A stretch of DNA of 34,278 nt from Acidobacteriota bacterium (GTDB lineage: Bacteria; Acidobacteriota; Vicinamibacteria; Vicinamibacterales; SCN-69-37), in NCBI GenBank assembly GCA_021824055.1, contig JAKALV010000003.1, positions 1 to 34,278 of the forward strand, read 5' to 3'. Of this stretch, positions 9,062 through 17,518 are shown piece after piece. A program made the translations under genes and the position numbers. The notes below the pieces were generated by a model. It was given only the letters and a program-made list of their open reading frames with translations, searched no databases and was not told the origin of the DNA. How positions within the stretch are numbered: position 1 is the first letter of the stretch; each line of letters begins with the position of its first letter.

Positions 9062-10147
9062 CTAACCCCGGCTGCCCGGCGTGATGCCGCGCAGCCGCAT
9101 CTTGAACTCGTCAACGTTGGTGACCCATCGCAGGGCTTCGTCCACGCTCACAATCTGCTGCTGGCACAACTCCAGGATGGACTGGTCAAACGTCTGCATG
9201 CCGTACTCCGATCCGCCGGACGCGATCGCGGTGGGGATCGACGCGACCTTGTCGCGGTCGGCGATGGCGTCCTTGATGAACGGCGTGCTGATGAGCACTT
9301 CGGCGGCCAGCGCGCGCCCCGTGCCGTCGGCGCGCGGCAGCAGGCGCTGCGAGACGGCCGCCCGAAGCACGCGGGCCAGTTGCAGCCGCACCTGCGCCTG
9401 ATGGTGCGGCGGAAAGACCGAGATGACCCGCGTGATCGTCTCCGCGGCGTCGAGGGTGTGCAGCGTGGAGAGCACGAGGTGACCGGTTTCCGCGGCGATC
9501 AGCGCCGTCTCGATGGTCTCGATGTCCCGCATTTCGCCGACCAGAATCACATCTGGATCCTGCCGGAGCGCGCTCTTCAGGCCCGACGCGTACGACGGCG
9601 TGTCGAACCCGATCTCGCGCTGGCTGATCACGGCGCGCGCGTCCGTGTGCACGAATTCGATCGGGTCTTCAATCGTGAGGATATGCACCGCGCGCGTGCG
9701 GTTGATTTGATCCACGAGGGCCGCCAGCGTCGTGCTCTTGCCGCTGCCGGTGGCGCCCGTCACGATGACCAGACCGCGCGATTCCTCCGACAGCGCGGCC
9801 ACCGACGCCGGCAGCCGCAGCGTTTCGAGCGGCGGCACGGTTGCCGGGATCAGGCGCAGCGCGAGCCCGGTGCTGCCGCGCTGCCGGAAGACGCTGGCGC
9901 GGCAGCGCCCGACCTCGGGGATCTGCCAGGCCACGTCCACTTCCAGGTCGCGCTTCAACCGTTCATGTTGCGCGGGGCTGAGCAGGCGCGCCACGAGGGC
10001 GTCCAGATCGGCGGCGCTGAGCGCGCCGACGTCGTTGACCCGTTTCAACTCGCCGTGCAGGCGCAACAGCGGCGGCTGGCCGGCGCGCAGATGAATATCC
10101 GACGCGCCAACCGCGGCCGCGGAAGAGAGCAAGGCATCAAAGGTCAT
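9062..10147 (-). CDS. pilT: type IV pilus twitching motility ATPase (PilT/PilU type)
   Basis: Walker A GATGSGKSTTLAALVDQIN; ILTIEDPIEFVH, ALRQDPDVILVGEMRDIETIETALIAAETGHLVLSTLHT. Start taken as MTFDALLSSAAAVGASDIHLR at 10147; the residues upstream derive from the spacer repeat. Confidence 0.9.
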   Translation of the reverse strand: MTFDALLSSAAAVGASDIHLRAGQPPLLRLHGELKRVNDVGALSAADLDALVARLLSPAQHERLKRDLEVDVAWQIPEVGRCRASVFRQRGSTGLALRLIPATVPPLETLRLPASVAALSEESRGLVIVTGATGSGKSTTLAALVDQINRTRAVHILTIEDPIEFVHTDARAVISQREIGFDTPSYASGLKSALRQDPDVILVGEMRDIETIETALIAAETGHLVLSTLHTLDAAETITRVISVFPPHHQAQVRLQLARVLRAAVSQRLLPRADGTGRALAAEVLISTPFIKDAIADRDKVASIPTAIASGGSEYGMQTFDQSILELCQQQIVSVDEALRWVTNVDEFKMRLRGITPGSRG

Positions 10148-10151
10148 GTCG

Positions 10152-10189
10152 TTCGGAGTCCTGGGTCCGGCGTCCAGCGTCCATGGTGC
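10152..10189. repeat. degenerate GTCCnnn heptamer array (left member of an inverted pair)
   Basis: gtcctgggtccggcgtccagcgtcc: GTCC repeated at 7-nt spacing. Confidence 0.65.
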
Positions 10190-10285
10190 GTTCGGCCACG
10201 GTTCATTGTCCACACTTCTGCGCGGATCGCGCGCGCAAAATGCGCATCGCGCAGGAATGTCACGCGGATTGCGAACGTGGGATCC

Positions 10286-10325
10286 CGGACCCCGGACTCT
10301 GGACCCTGGACCCTGGACCCTGGAC
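10286..10325. repeat. GGACCCT heptamer tandem array (right member of an inverted pair)
   Basis: cggaccccggactctggaccctggaccctggaccctggac: perfect TGGACCC copies plus degenerate ones; inverse complement periodicity to 10152-10189. Confidence 0.85.
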
Positions 10326-11266
10326 TACCGAGCCGCGACGGGCGTGTTCACATACGTGAGCCAGCCGTGTTTGTCCGGCGTCTTGCCGTTCACGCAGTCG
10401 AAGAACGCCTGCTGAATCCTGGCCGTGATCGGGCCGCGCTTGCCTTCGCCGATCTTGATCTTGTCGACCGACCTGATCGGCGTCACTTCGACGGCCGTGC
10501 CGGCGAAGAACATCTCGTCGGCGATGTAGCAGAACTCGCGCGGCAGCGCCTGTTCCTTCACCGTGAGCCCCATGTCGTGCGCGAGCGTGATGATCGTGTC
10601 GCGCGTGATGCCGGGCAGCACGGAGGCCGCGATCGGCGGCGTGTAGAGGATCTGGTCGCGCACCAGGAAGATGTTCTGGCCGCTGCCTTCGCTGAGCTGG
10701 CCGCTCACGTCGAGCGCGATGCCCTCGCTGTACCCGTCGGCGACCGCTTCCATCTTGATGAGCCCGGAGTTTGCGTAGTTGGCGACCGACTTGGCCATCG
10801 CCGGGAACGTGTTGGGGGCGCTGCGCGTCCACGAACTGATCTTGACGTCGACGCCTTTCTCGACCGCTTCCGGCCCGAGATACGCGTCCCATTCCCAGAC
10901 GAGAATCATGGCGTCAATCGGGCAGGGGAGCGGGTTCACGCCGAGCGTGTTGTAGCCGCGGTAAATGAGCGGCCGGATGTAGCAGGCCTCGAAGCCGTTC
11001 GCCTTGATCGTGTCGATGACGCCCTGCGTCAACGCATCCTGGCTCTTGCCGTAGTCCATCCGGTAAATGCGCGCCGAGTCGTAGAGGCGCCGCATGTGCG
11101 CATCGAGACGGAAGCACGCCGAGCCCTGCGGCGTCTTGTAACAGCGCGCGCCTTCGAAGACGCCCGTGCCGTAATGAATCACGTGAGACGCCGCGTGGAT
11201 GGTGGCGTCAGCCCAATTGACCAGCTTGCCATTCATCCATACCTTGCCATTACGAGAGAAGGCCAT
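10325..11266 (-). CDS. ilvE: branched-chain amino acid aminotransferase (class IV PLP)
   Basis: 313 aa; GKVWMNGKLVNWADATIHAASHVIHYGTGVFEGARCY, SGLIKMEAVADGYSEGIALD, GQNIFLVRD, CYIADEMFFAGTAVEVTPIRSVD. Confidence 0.93.
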   Translation of the reverse strand: MAFSRNGKVWMNGKLVNWADATIHAASHVIHYGTGVFEGARCYKTPQGSACFRLDAHMRRLYDSARIYRMDYGKSQDALTQGVIDTIKANGFEACYIRPLIYRGYNTLGVNPLPCPIDAMILVWEWDAYLGPEAVEKGVDVKISSWTRSAPNTFPAMAKSVANYANSGLIKMEAVADGYSEGIALDVSGQLSEGSGQNIFLVRDQILYTPPIAASVLPGITRDTIITLAHDMGLTVKEQALPREFCYIADEMFFAGTAVEVTPIRSVDKIKIGEGKRGPITARIQQAFFDCVNGKTPDKHGWLTYVNTPVAAR

Positions 11267-11310
11267 ACAGGCGAGGTTAACAGTACCGGAAAGGTACGGC
11301 TACAGACTTT

Positions 11311-12330
11311 CTACTGTTTCTCGCCGCAGAACGGACAGCGCGTGGCCTTGGCGGGCAGCGGCTTGCGGCACTGCAGACAGAACCGGCCCGCCGACAACTC
11401 GCGCGTGCGCGGTGAACGCTGAATGGCCGGCGTGCGAGCGGCGGGCGCGCGCGGCGGTGGCGACGGTCGTGAGGCCACGGCAGACCCGGGCGCGGACACC
11501 GACGGAATATCGGCAGGCGTTCGGCGTGGCAATGCACGCCGGGCATTCAGCAGGTCGTTGAGCAGATCTTCCGCCCGCTGATAGCGTGACGCCACATCCG
11601 GGGCCATCGCGCGCATGACGATGGTCTCGATGATCTGCGGCACCGACGCGTTGCGGCTGCGCAGGGGCGCCGCCAACTCGCCGCGGCGAAGGCGATCCAG
11701 GTCGCTCGGCGCCGGCGTGTCGTACGGCAGGCCGCCCGTGAGCATCTGGTACATCGTGACGCCCAGCGAATACAGGTCCGACGCAAAGACGGCGCGGCCT
11801 TCGAATTGCTCCGGCGCCATATACGGCGGACTGCCGATGACAGTGGTGCCGTGCGCCGCCACTTCCAGAATGCGCGACGTGCCGAAGTCGCCGACCTTGA
11901 GCAGGCCTTTCTCATTGACGAAGACATTGGCGGGTCTGAGGTCGCGGTGAAGCACACCTTGTTTGTGCGCGTGCTCGACAGCGTTGCAGATCTGGCAGGT
12001 GTAGTCGAGCGACGTCGCCAGATCCAGCCCGCCCTTGGCGCCGATGATGTTCTCGAGGGTTTCCCCCGGCACGTATTCCATGACGATGAAGAACACGTTG
12101 TCCTGTTTTTCCGCCGTGATCACCGTGACGATGTTCGGATGGTTGAGCGAGGCCAGCAGCCGCGGCTCGCGCAGCAACTCGCCGAAGTCGAGACCCTGGC
12201 GATGCGGCACCTTCAGCGCGACGCGCTTGTCGATCCAGGTATCCTCGGCCAGGTACACCGTGCCGAATCCGCCGCTGCCGAGCGGTTCGAGGATGCGGTA
12301 CTTGCCGAGCGTCTGCCCGCGAAACACCAT
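11311..12330 (-). CDS. serine/threonine protein kinase with C-terminal zinc ribbon
   Basis: GKYRILEPLGSGGFGTVYLAED, VALKVP, VLHRDLRPANVFVNEKGLLKVGDFGTSR, SPPYMAPEQFEG, and C-terminal FCLQCRKPLPAKATRCPFCGEKQ. Start taken as MVFRGQTLGKY. Confidence 0.92.
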   Translation of the reverse strand: MVFRGQTLGKYRILEPLGSGGFGTVYLAEDTWIDKRVALKVPHRQGLDFGELLREPRLLASLNHPNIVTVITAEKQDNVFFIVMEYVPGETLENIIGAKGGLDLATSLDYTCQICNAVEHAHKQGVLHRDLRPANVFVNEKGLLKVGDFGTSRILEVAAHGTTVIGSPPYMAPEQFEGRAVFASDLYSLGVTMYQMLTGGLPYDTPAPSDLDRLRRGELAAPLRSRNASVPQIIETIVMRAMAPDVASRYQRAEDLLNDLLNARRALPRRTPADIPSVSAPGSAVASRPSPPPRAPAARTPAIQRSPRTRELSAGRFCLQCRKPLPAKATRCPFCGEKQ

Positions 12331-12392
12331 CGGCGACAGTATAGAGGTCCCGGCGCCCACGTACAACGTTCATGGCCCTACAATTCACGGTA

Positions 12393-13109
12393 ATGAGCGC
12401 TCCGCGTGTGCTTGTGCCCGATGTCGAGCCGCCGGAGGTGACGCTGCCGGCCGACGAAGCGCACCACGTCATGCAGGTGCTGCGGCTCGAGGCGGGCGAT
12501 CCGATCGTCGTGTTCGACGGCGCCGGCTGTGAATGGGACGCGCGCCTTGCCTCGGTGGCCAAGCGCGCCGTGACGGCCACAATCCTGCAGGCACGGACGC
12601 CCGTGCCCGAACCGGCGACGCGCGTGATCCTGGCCATCGGGCTGCTCAAGGGCGACGCGATGGATGAAGTGGTGCGCGATGCCACCGCGCTCGGGGTGGC
12701 GGCGATCGTCCCGATGATCACGACGCATTGCGTGGTGCCGAAGCGGGCGCGGGGCGACGAGGCGATCGCGCGGTGGAGGCGGGTGGCGGTGTCGTCGGCC
12801 AAGCAGTGTGGCCGCGCCACGTTGCCGGAGCTCCGGGCGCCGGCGCCGTTCCTCGACGTGTTGCGGGTGGCGGCCGACGTGAAGCTCATCTGTCTCGAGC
12901 CGACGTTTCCGGGAGTGTCGCTTCCGGCGTTCGCGACTGTGCCGCGCACGGCCCTCCTGCTGATTGGTCCGGAGGGCGGCTGGTCGCGTGACGAAGTCGC
13001 GTCGGCGCGCCTTGCGGGTTGTCAGGGACTGCAGCTGGGACCGCTGACCTTGCGCGCGGAACTCGCGCCGGCCGTCGCGCTCAGTCAGTTCTGGGCAGTA
13101 TTCAGTTAA
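12393..13109 (+). CDS. rsmE: 16S rRNA m3U1498 methyltransferase (RsmE)
   Basis: PADEAHHVMQVLRLEAGDPIVVFDG, LLKGDAMDEVVRDATALGVAAIVPMIT, AVSSAKQCGRATLPEL, LLLIGPEGGWSRDEV, LGPLTLRAELAPAVAL. Confidence 0.93.
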   Translation: MSAPRVLVPDVEPPEVTLPADEAHHVMQVLRLEAGDPIVVFDGAGCEWDARLASVAKRAVTATILQARTPVPEPATRVILAIGLLKGDAMDEVVRDATALGVAAIVPMITTHCVVPKRARGDEAIARWRRVAVSSAKQCGRATLPELRAPAPFLDVLRVAADVKLICLEPTFPGVSLPAFATVPRTALLLIGPEGGWSRDEVASARLAGCQGLQLGPLTLRAELAPAVALSQFWAVFS

Positions 13110-13355
13110 ACGTGGGTTGACGTAGGCGGCGGGCTTTAGAGCCCGAATGCGAGGATCAGGACGGACGAGAGCCAGTGCATTAACCGTGAAGCTCGTGAAG
13201 AACGTGAAGACGAAACTTGTTGGTTTTCTTCACGCCCTTCGCGTTCTTCACGGTAGATTGCCCTTGAAGGCAAGTAGTCGCTTTTAGCCCTGCGCACAAA
13301 CCGCAGGGCTGAAGATCCTGCGGCCACGTTAACTAACCCTATGTCAACCCACGTT
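13109..13355. repeat. 247-bp MITE-like intergenic element with terminal inverted repeats and internal hairpins
   Basis: TIRs 13109-13125 AACGTGGGTTGACGTAG and 13339-13355 CTATGTCAACCCACGTT (16/17). Internal 28-nt imperfect stem 13184-13211/13226-13253 made of CGTGAAGnn 9-mers; 9-bp perfect hairpin AGCCCTGCG/CGCAGGGCT 13286-13294/13302-13310. Confidence 0.8.
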
Positions 13356-13360
13356 CAGGG

Positions 13361-14206
13361 TTAGGCGCGCGCCCAGCTGGCGCCGACCCACTCGTGTTCG
13401 GCCGCTCGTCGCTGCCGCACGAAGCCGGCCCCGATGAGCGCTTGTGCGACCATGGCCTCTTCGTCGATCGTGACGCCGCTCGTGATCAGCAGGCCGGCCG
13501 GCGCCGTGAATCCCGCGAGGGTTGCCGCGAATCGCGCCAGCATGCCGCCCGTGAGGTTGGCCAGGACCACGTCAAATTGCCGGCCGGCGAGCGCCGCTGG
13601 TTCCGCCAGATCCAGTTGCAGCAGCGTGATCGCCGACTCGACGCGGTTCAATTCAAGATTCTCGCGCGCGGACGCGATCGCGTCGGGATCGTAGTCGGCC
13701 GCGACCACCGTGGTCGCGCCGAGGACGCGCGCGGCGATTGCCAGCACGCCCGACCCCGTGCCCACGTCGAGCACGCGCAGGCCGTTGATGAGTGGCAGGT
13801 CCTGCAGCAGTCCAAGGCAGAGGCGCGTCGATTCATGATGCGCCGTGCCGAAACCCATCGACGGCTGGATCACGATGACGGTGGAGCCGTCGTTCGGCAC
13901 GGCCCACGGCGGCGCGACGACGAGCGCGCCGACGCGCACCGCGGTGATCGACGCCTGGCTGCGCTCGGCCCAGTTCTCATCGGAGATCAGCGCGCGCTCG
14001 CAGCGTGCCGACGGATCCACGAGCGGCATGACCGCCGCCGCCCGATCCCGCGCGTCGATGCTGGAGAAGAAGAACCGCGCCGCGCCCTCCACAACGTCGG
14101 CCGCCGTGACGCCGAATTCGTCGAGCTCGGCGAGCAGCCGATCGCGCCGGTCGTCATCGGGCGGCGATGTCCAGCGCAGCACCAGCGCCGGATACTTACG
14201 ATCCAA
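13361..14206 (-). CDS. prmA: ribosomal protein L11 methyltransferase
   Basis: [73 protein letters not shown]. Probable TTG start at 14206 overlapping the dnaJ end; the longer ORF runs to 14263. Confidence 0.9.
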   Translation of the reverse strand: MDRKYPALVLRWTSPPDDDRRDRLLAELDEFGVTAADVVEGAARFFFSSIDARDRAAAVMPLVDPSARCERALISDENWAERSQASITAVRVGALVVAPPWAVPNDGSTVIVIQPSMGFGTAHHESTRLCLGLLQDLPLINGLRVLDVGTGSGVLAIAARVLGATTVVAADYDPDAIASARENLELNRVESAITLLQLDLAEPAALAGRQFDVVLANLTGGMLARFAATLAGFTAPAGLLITSGVTIDEEAMVAQALIGAGFVRQRRAAEHEWVGASWARA

Positions 14207-15338
14207 AGAGATCCTTGACCCGCTCGAAGAACGGCTTCTCGTCGTCGTCGCCATCGATGGCACGCGGCTGGACCTTGTCCAGCGGCATCGCCTTGCCCAA
14301 CTGCTCGACGAGCTTGCGCTGCTCCTTGGTCAATTTCTTCGGCACGTCCACGACGACACGCACGTAGAGGGCGCCGCGGCCCCGGCCCGACACGCTCGGC
14401 ATGCCCTTCCCGCGGAACGGCAGCAGCGTGCCGCTGGCGGTACCGGGCGGGACGTCGATCGTGAGCTCGCCGCCGGGAGGCTCGATCTTGAATGCGCCGC
14501 CCATCGCCATCATCGCGAACGGCACGGGCACCTCCACGAACAGGTCATCGCCCTCGCGATGGTAGATCTCGTGCGGCTTCACGTGCACGACGACGTACAG
14601 GTCGCCCGTCGGGCCGCCGTGCGCGCCGTGTTCGCCTTCGCCGTACATCCGCAGGCGCTGCCCCTCGGCGATGCCCGCGGGAATCTTGACCGTCACCCGG
14701 CGGTCCTTCGTCGTGCGGCCCGTGCCGCGGCACGCCGTGCATGGTTTCGGAATGATCTGCCCGGTGCCCCGGCACTGCCCGCAGGGCCGCGCGACGACAA
14801 GGAAGCCTTGCTGAAAGCGGAGTTGGCCAGCGCCGCGGCACTGCGGGCACGTTTCACGCGCGGAGCCCGGCGCCGCGCCGCTGCCCTTGCACGTCTCGCA
14901 GCTTTCTTCGCGGGGAATCTGGATCGTGGTTTCAGTTCCGGTGAACGAGTCGTTGAAGCTGATCTCGAGGTCGAAGCGCAGATCCGCGCCGCGCTCCGGG
15001 CCGCCGGCCTGGCGGCGTCCGCCGCCGAAGCCGAAGAAGTCGCCGAAGATGTCGGAGAAGTCCGCGAAGATGTCGGGATTGAATCCGGGGCCACCGGGCT
15101 GGCTGGCGGCGCCCGACACGCCCGCGTGCCCGAATCGGTCGTATCGCGCGCGCTTGTCGGCGTCGGCCAGCACGGAATAGGCTTCCGCCGCCTCTTTGAA
15201 TTTCGCCTCCGCCTCGTCGTTGCCCTGATTGCGATCGGGGTGGTACTTCAGCGCCTGCTTGCGGTACGCGCTCTTGATTTCAGAGTCGCTGGCACCTTTG
15301 GCAACACCGAGCACCTCGTAGTAATCACGTGCGCTCAC
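14196..15338 (-). CDS. dnaJ: chaperone DnaJ
   Basis: J domain [38 protein letters not shown] region; four zinc motifs ([32 protein letters not shown]). Confidence 0.97.
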   Translation of the reverse strand: MSARDYYEVLGVAKGASDSEIKSAYRKQALKYHPDRNQGNDEAEAKFKEAAEAYSVLADADKRARYDRFGHAGVSGAASQPGGPGFNPDIFADFSDIFGDFFGFGGGRRQAGGPERGADLRFDLEISFNDSFTGTETTIQIPREESCETCKGSGAAPGSARETCPQCRGAGQLRFQQGFLVVARPCGQCRGTGQIIPKPCTACRGTGRTTKDRRVTVKIPAGIAEGQRLRMYGEGEHGAHGGPTGDLYVVVHVKPHEIYHREGDDLFVEVPVPFAMMAMGGAFKIEPPGGELTIDVPPGTASGTLLPFRGKGMPSVSGRGRGALYVRVVVDVPKKLTKEQRKLVEQLGKAMPLDKVQPRAIDGDDDEKPFFERVKDLFGS

Positions 15339-15820
15339 GCCCGCGCCACCTTGACCATCGACGGCCGCAGCAGGCGGCCGGCCACGCGGTACCCGCGCCG
15401 GAACTCCTCGAGGATCTCGCCGTCGGGTTTGCCCTCGGCGTGTTCCACCGCGACCGATTCGTGCACCTGCGGGTCGAACATCTGTCCGACCGCGTCAATC
15501 GGTTCCACGCCGCGGCGGCGCAACTGTTCGAGCAAGTGACGGTGGGTCAGTTCCACGCCTTGCAGGACGGCGCTCTCGCGGCCGGCGGCTTCCTGGCGGG
15601 AGGCCGCCATCGCGCGCTCGAGATCATCGATGATCGGCAGCAGATCGCGAATCAGGTCGGCGGCGGCGGCTTCGGACAGCTCGCGCCGTTCGCGATCCAC
15701 GCGCTTGCGGTAGTTGTCGAACTCCGCGGTCATGCGGAGCAAACGGTCCTTGAAGTCGTCGCGCTCGGTGGTCAGCGCGTCCAGGTCCAGGGTCGAGGCG
15801 TCGTCAGTCTGTTCAGTCAC
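15335..15820 (-). CDS. grpE: nucleotide exchange factor GrpE
   Basis: [67 protein letters not shown]; 4-bp overlap with dnaJ. Confidence 0.93.
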   Translation of the reverse strand: MTEQTDDASTLDLDALTTERDDFKDRLLRMTAEFDNYRKRVDRERRELSEAAAADLIRDLLPIIDDLERAMAASRQEAAGRESAVLQGVELTHRHLLEQLRRRGVEPIDAVGQMFDPQVHESVAVEHAEGKPDGEILEEFRRGYRVAGRLLRPSMVKVARA

Positions 15821-15838
15821 GTCGATAGTCCGTGGAAA

Positions 15839-16864
15839 TTAGAGCACGCGGCTCACGGCCTGGGACAAGCTGTCCACGACCGAGATCGTCCGCGGATAGC
15901 GCATGCGGGTCGGGCCAATCACGCCGACCGTCGCGCTGCGCGCGCCATCCTGGAACGTGGAGGCCACAATGCTGAAGGGATGCATATCGGGATCGAGGTG
16001 CTCGGACCCGATGACGATCGTCAGGCCGTTGGTGCTCATGTAGCGCGTCAGCAGGTCGAGCAGGCGGTGCTTTTCTTCGATCATCCGGAACAGCGCCCGC
16101 AAGGTTTCGAGCGTCATCCGCTCGTCACGATCGGACAGGCCGTCGAGAAAGGCCGACGTGCCCTGAATGCTGACGGTCTGCGCCGGCGACACTTCGCTGA
16201 GGCCCGACTGCGCCAGTTGCAGTGCCCTGGAGAGCAGCACGTTGTAGAGCACGCGCTCTTCCTGCAGGTGCGCCGCGACCGCTTCGCGGGCTTCGTCGAT
16301 CGTCATGCCCGCAAATTCGCGGTTGATGTAGTTGGCGGCCTCCGCGAGACTCGCGGCGTCGTGCGCCTCGCCGGTCTCCACCATCTTGTGCGTGATGTGG
16401 CCGCCGGTCGATACGACGATCACGAGCACGCGTCTCGCGTCGAGATTCACGAAGTCGACGTGCCGCAACTGCGCGGACGGGCTGGCGGTCAGCGCAAATC
16501 CGATGTGATGGGACTGCCGGGAGAGCTCCTGCGATGCGTTGTCGAGGATGTCGCCAACGGTGCCGGCCTGGCGCAGCCGCGCTTCGACATCGGGGCCCGG
16601 CCGGGTACGCCGCCGGGCGGTCAGCAGGCCCTCGACATAGTGCCGGTAGCCCGAGTCGGTCGGAATCCGGCCGGCTGACGTGTGGGGCTGACGCAGCAGC
16701 CCGTATTCCTCGAGATGCGACAGGATATTGCGGACCGTGGCGGACGAGACGCCCAGGCCGCTGTTCTCCGCGAGCCACGCCGAGGAGATCGGTTCGCCCT
16801 GCTCGATGTACTCCGCCACGAGCCGGGCAAGGAGACGATGCTGACGATCGGTGAGGTCGGACAT
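15839..16864 (-). CDS. hrcA: heat-inducible transcription repressor HrcA
   Basis: LTDRQHRLLARLVAEYIEQGEPISSAWLAENSGLGVSSATVRNILSHLEEYGLLRQPHTSAGRIPTDSGYRHYVEGLL. Confidence 0.96.
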   Translation of the reverse strand: MSDLTDRQHRLLARLVAEYIEQGEPISSAWLAENSGLGVSSATVRNILSHLEEYGLLRQPHTSAGRIPTDSGYRHYVEGLLTARRRTRPGPDVEARLRQAGTVGDILDNASQELSRQSHHIGFALTASPSAQLRHVDFVNLDARRVLVIVVSTGGHITHKMVETGEAHDAASLAEAANYINREFAGMTIDEAREAVAAHLQEERVLYNVLLSRALQLAQSGLSEVSPAQTVSIQGTSAFLDGLSDRDERMTLETLRALFRMIEEKHRLLDLLTRYMSTNGLTIVIGSEHLDPDMHPFSIVASTFQDGARSATVGVIGPTRMRYPRTISVVDSLSQAVSRVL

Positions 16865-16890
16865 TAGCAGTCGGGGTTAGAGACTGCTAA
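16864..16890 (-). promoter_or_regulatory. variant CIRCE operator of the hrcA operon
   Basis: TTAGCAGTC-GGGGTTAGA-GACTGCTAA: perfect 9-bp arms with a 9-nt spacer. It matches CIRCE (TTAGCACTC-N9-GAGTGCTAA) except for one symmetric change per arm, and lies immediately 5' of hrcA. A TATACT -10-like box sits just upstream (complement of 16892-16897). Confidence 0.9.
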
Positions 16891-16903
16891 CAGTATAACG
16901 CAT

Positions 16904-16993
16904 CGGCAATCGGGGAATCTCCAATCGGTAATCTGGGATCGCCAATCGGGCAATTGCGGAATCGGCTGATCGGGGAATCGGGGAATCGGCGGT
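16904..16993. repeat. degenerate GGGGAATC/CAATCGG array (left member of an inverted pair)
   Basis: Multiple caatcgg/ggaatcgg units ending gatcggggaatcggggaatcggcgg; 16969-16989 is the exact reverse complement of 17551-17571. Confidence 0.85.
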
Positions 16994-17395
16994 TCAGCTG
17001 CGCCGAGTGCGGCGCTTGAGTTCTCGATCCGCCGCCTCCCGGCGGCGCGCGGTTGATAGGGCTGCCGTCAGGATTGCCGTGAGCTCGGTGGCCTCGGCGT
17101 AGAGTCCGGCGTGATTGTCAGTGGCGTCCGACGGCACGGCCGCCGATTGCTCCAGGTACTTCAACCAGGCTTGGCTCTCATCGATTTCTTCCACGGCCAG
17201 GCCCAGCTTCGAGGTGAATTCGGCATGCGACCGGGCTCGCCCGGCTGACCGGTGATTGGCCATCGCCGATGACGCCGCGCGACTGAGTTGGCTGGCTGTG
17301 TCCCGCGTCGCGGGGTCCCTGAACAGCGGCCGGCAGAAGATGGCCACTGAAGCTGCGTAGTCGGCGAGGCGATCGCGAAGTTCCTGCGGAGTCAC
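16994..17395 (-). CDS. four-helix-bundle protein (S23/IVP-like) of unknown function
   Basis: 133 aa, GTG start, all-helical composition; ASQLSRAASSAMANHRSAGRARSHAEFTSKLGLAVEEIDESQAWLKYLEQSAAV resembles the stand-alone 23S-rRNA-intervening-sequence protein family. Recognised by pattern only. Confidence 0.8.
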   Translation of the reverse strand: MTPQELRDRLADYAASVAIFCRPLFRDPATRDTASQLSRAASSAMANHRSAGRARSHAEFTSKLGLAVEEIDESQAWLKYLEQSAAVPSDATDNHAGLYAEATELTAILTAALSTARRREAADRELKRRTRRS

Positions 17396-17518
17396 GCCCA
17401 GGTTGTGTGCACGGCGCCTGCCACACCCGGTCGCCCGAATTCCCGGGAATTCCGACGCCTCACGACCTCAGCGCGGCATTTATTGCACTCCTCAAGCCCG
17501 CGCCGGACGGCAAATTCT

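Noticed and set aside
9380-11422. 680-aa plus-strand ORF
   Set aside because: Antisense to pilT and ilvE; Arg/His-rich composition typical of shadow ORFs.
13136-13327. 63-aa ORF with YREEREGREENQQ
   Set aside because: Derived from the CGTGAAGnn repeat stem within the 247-bp element.
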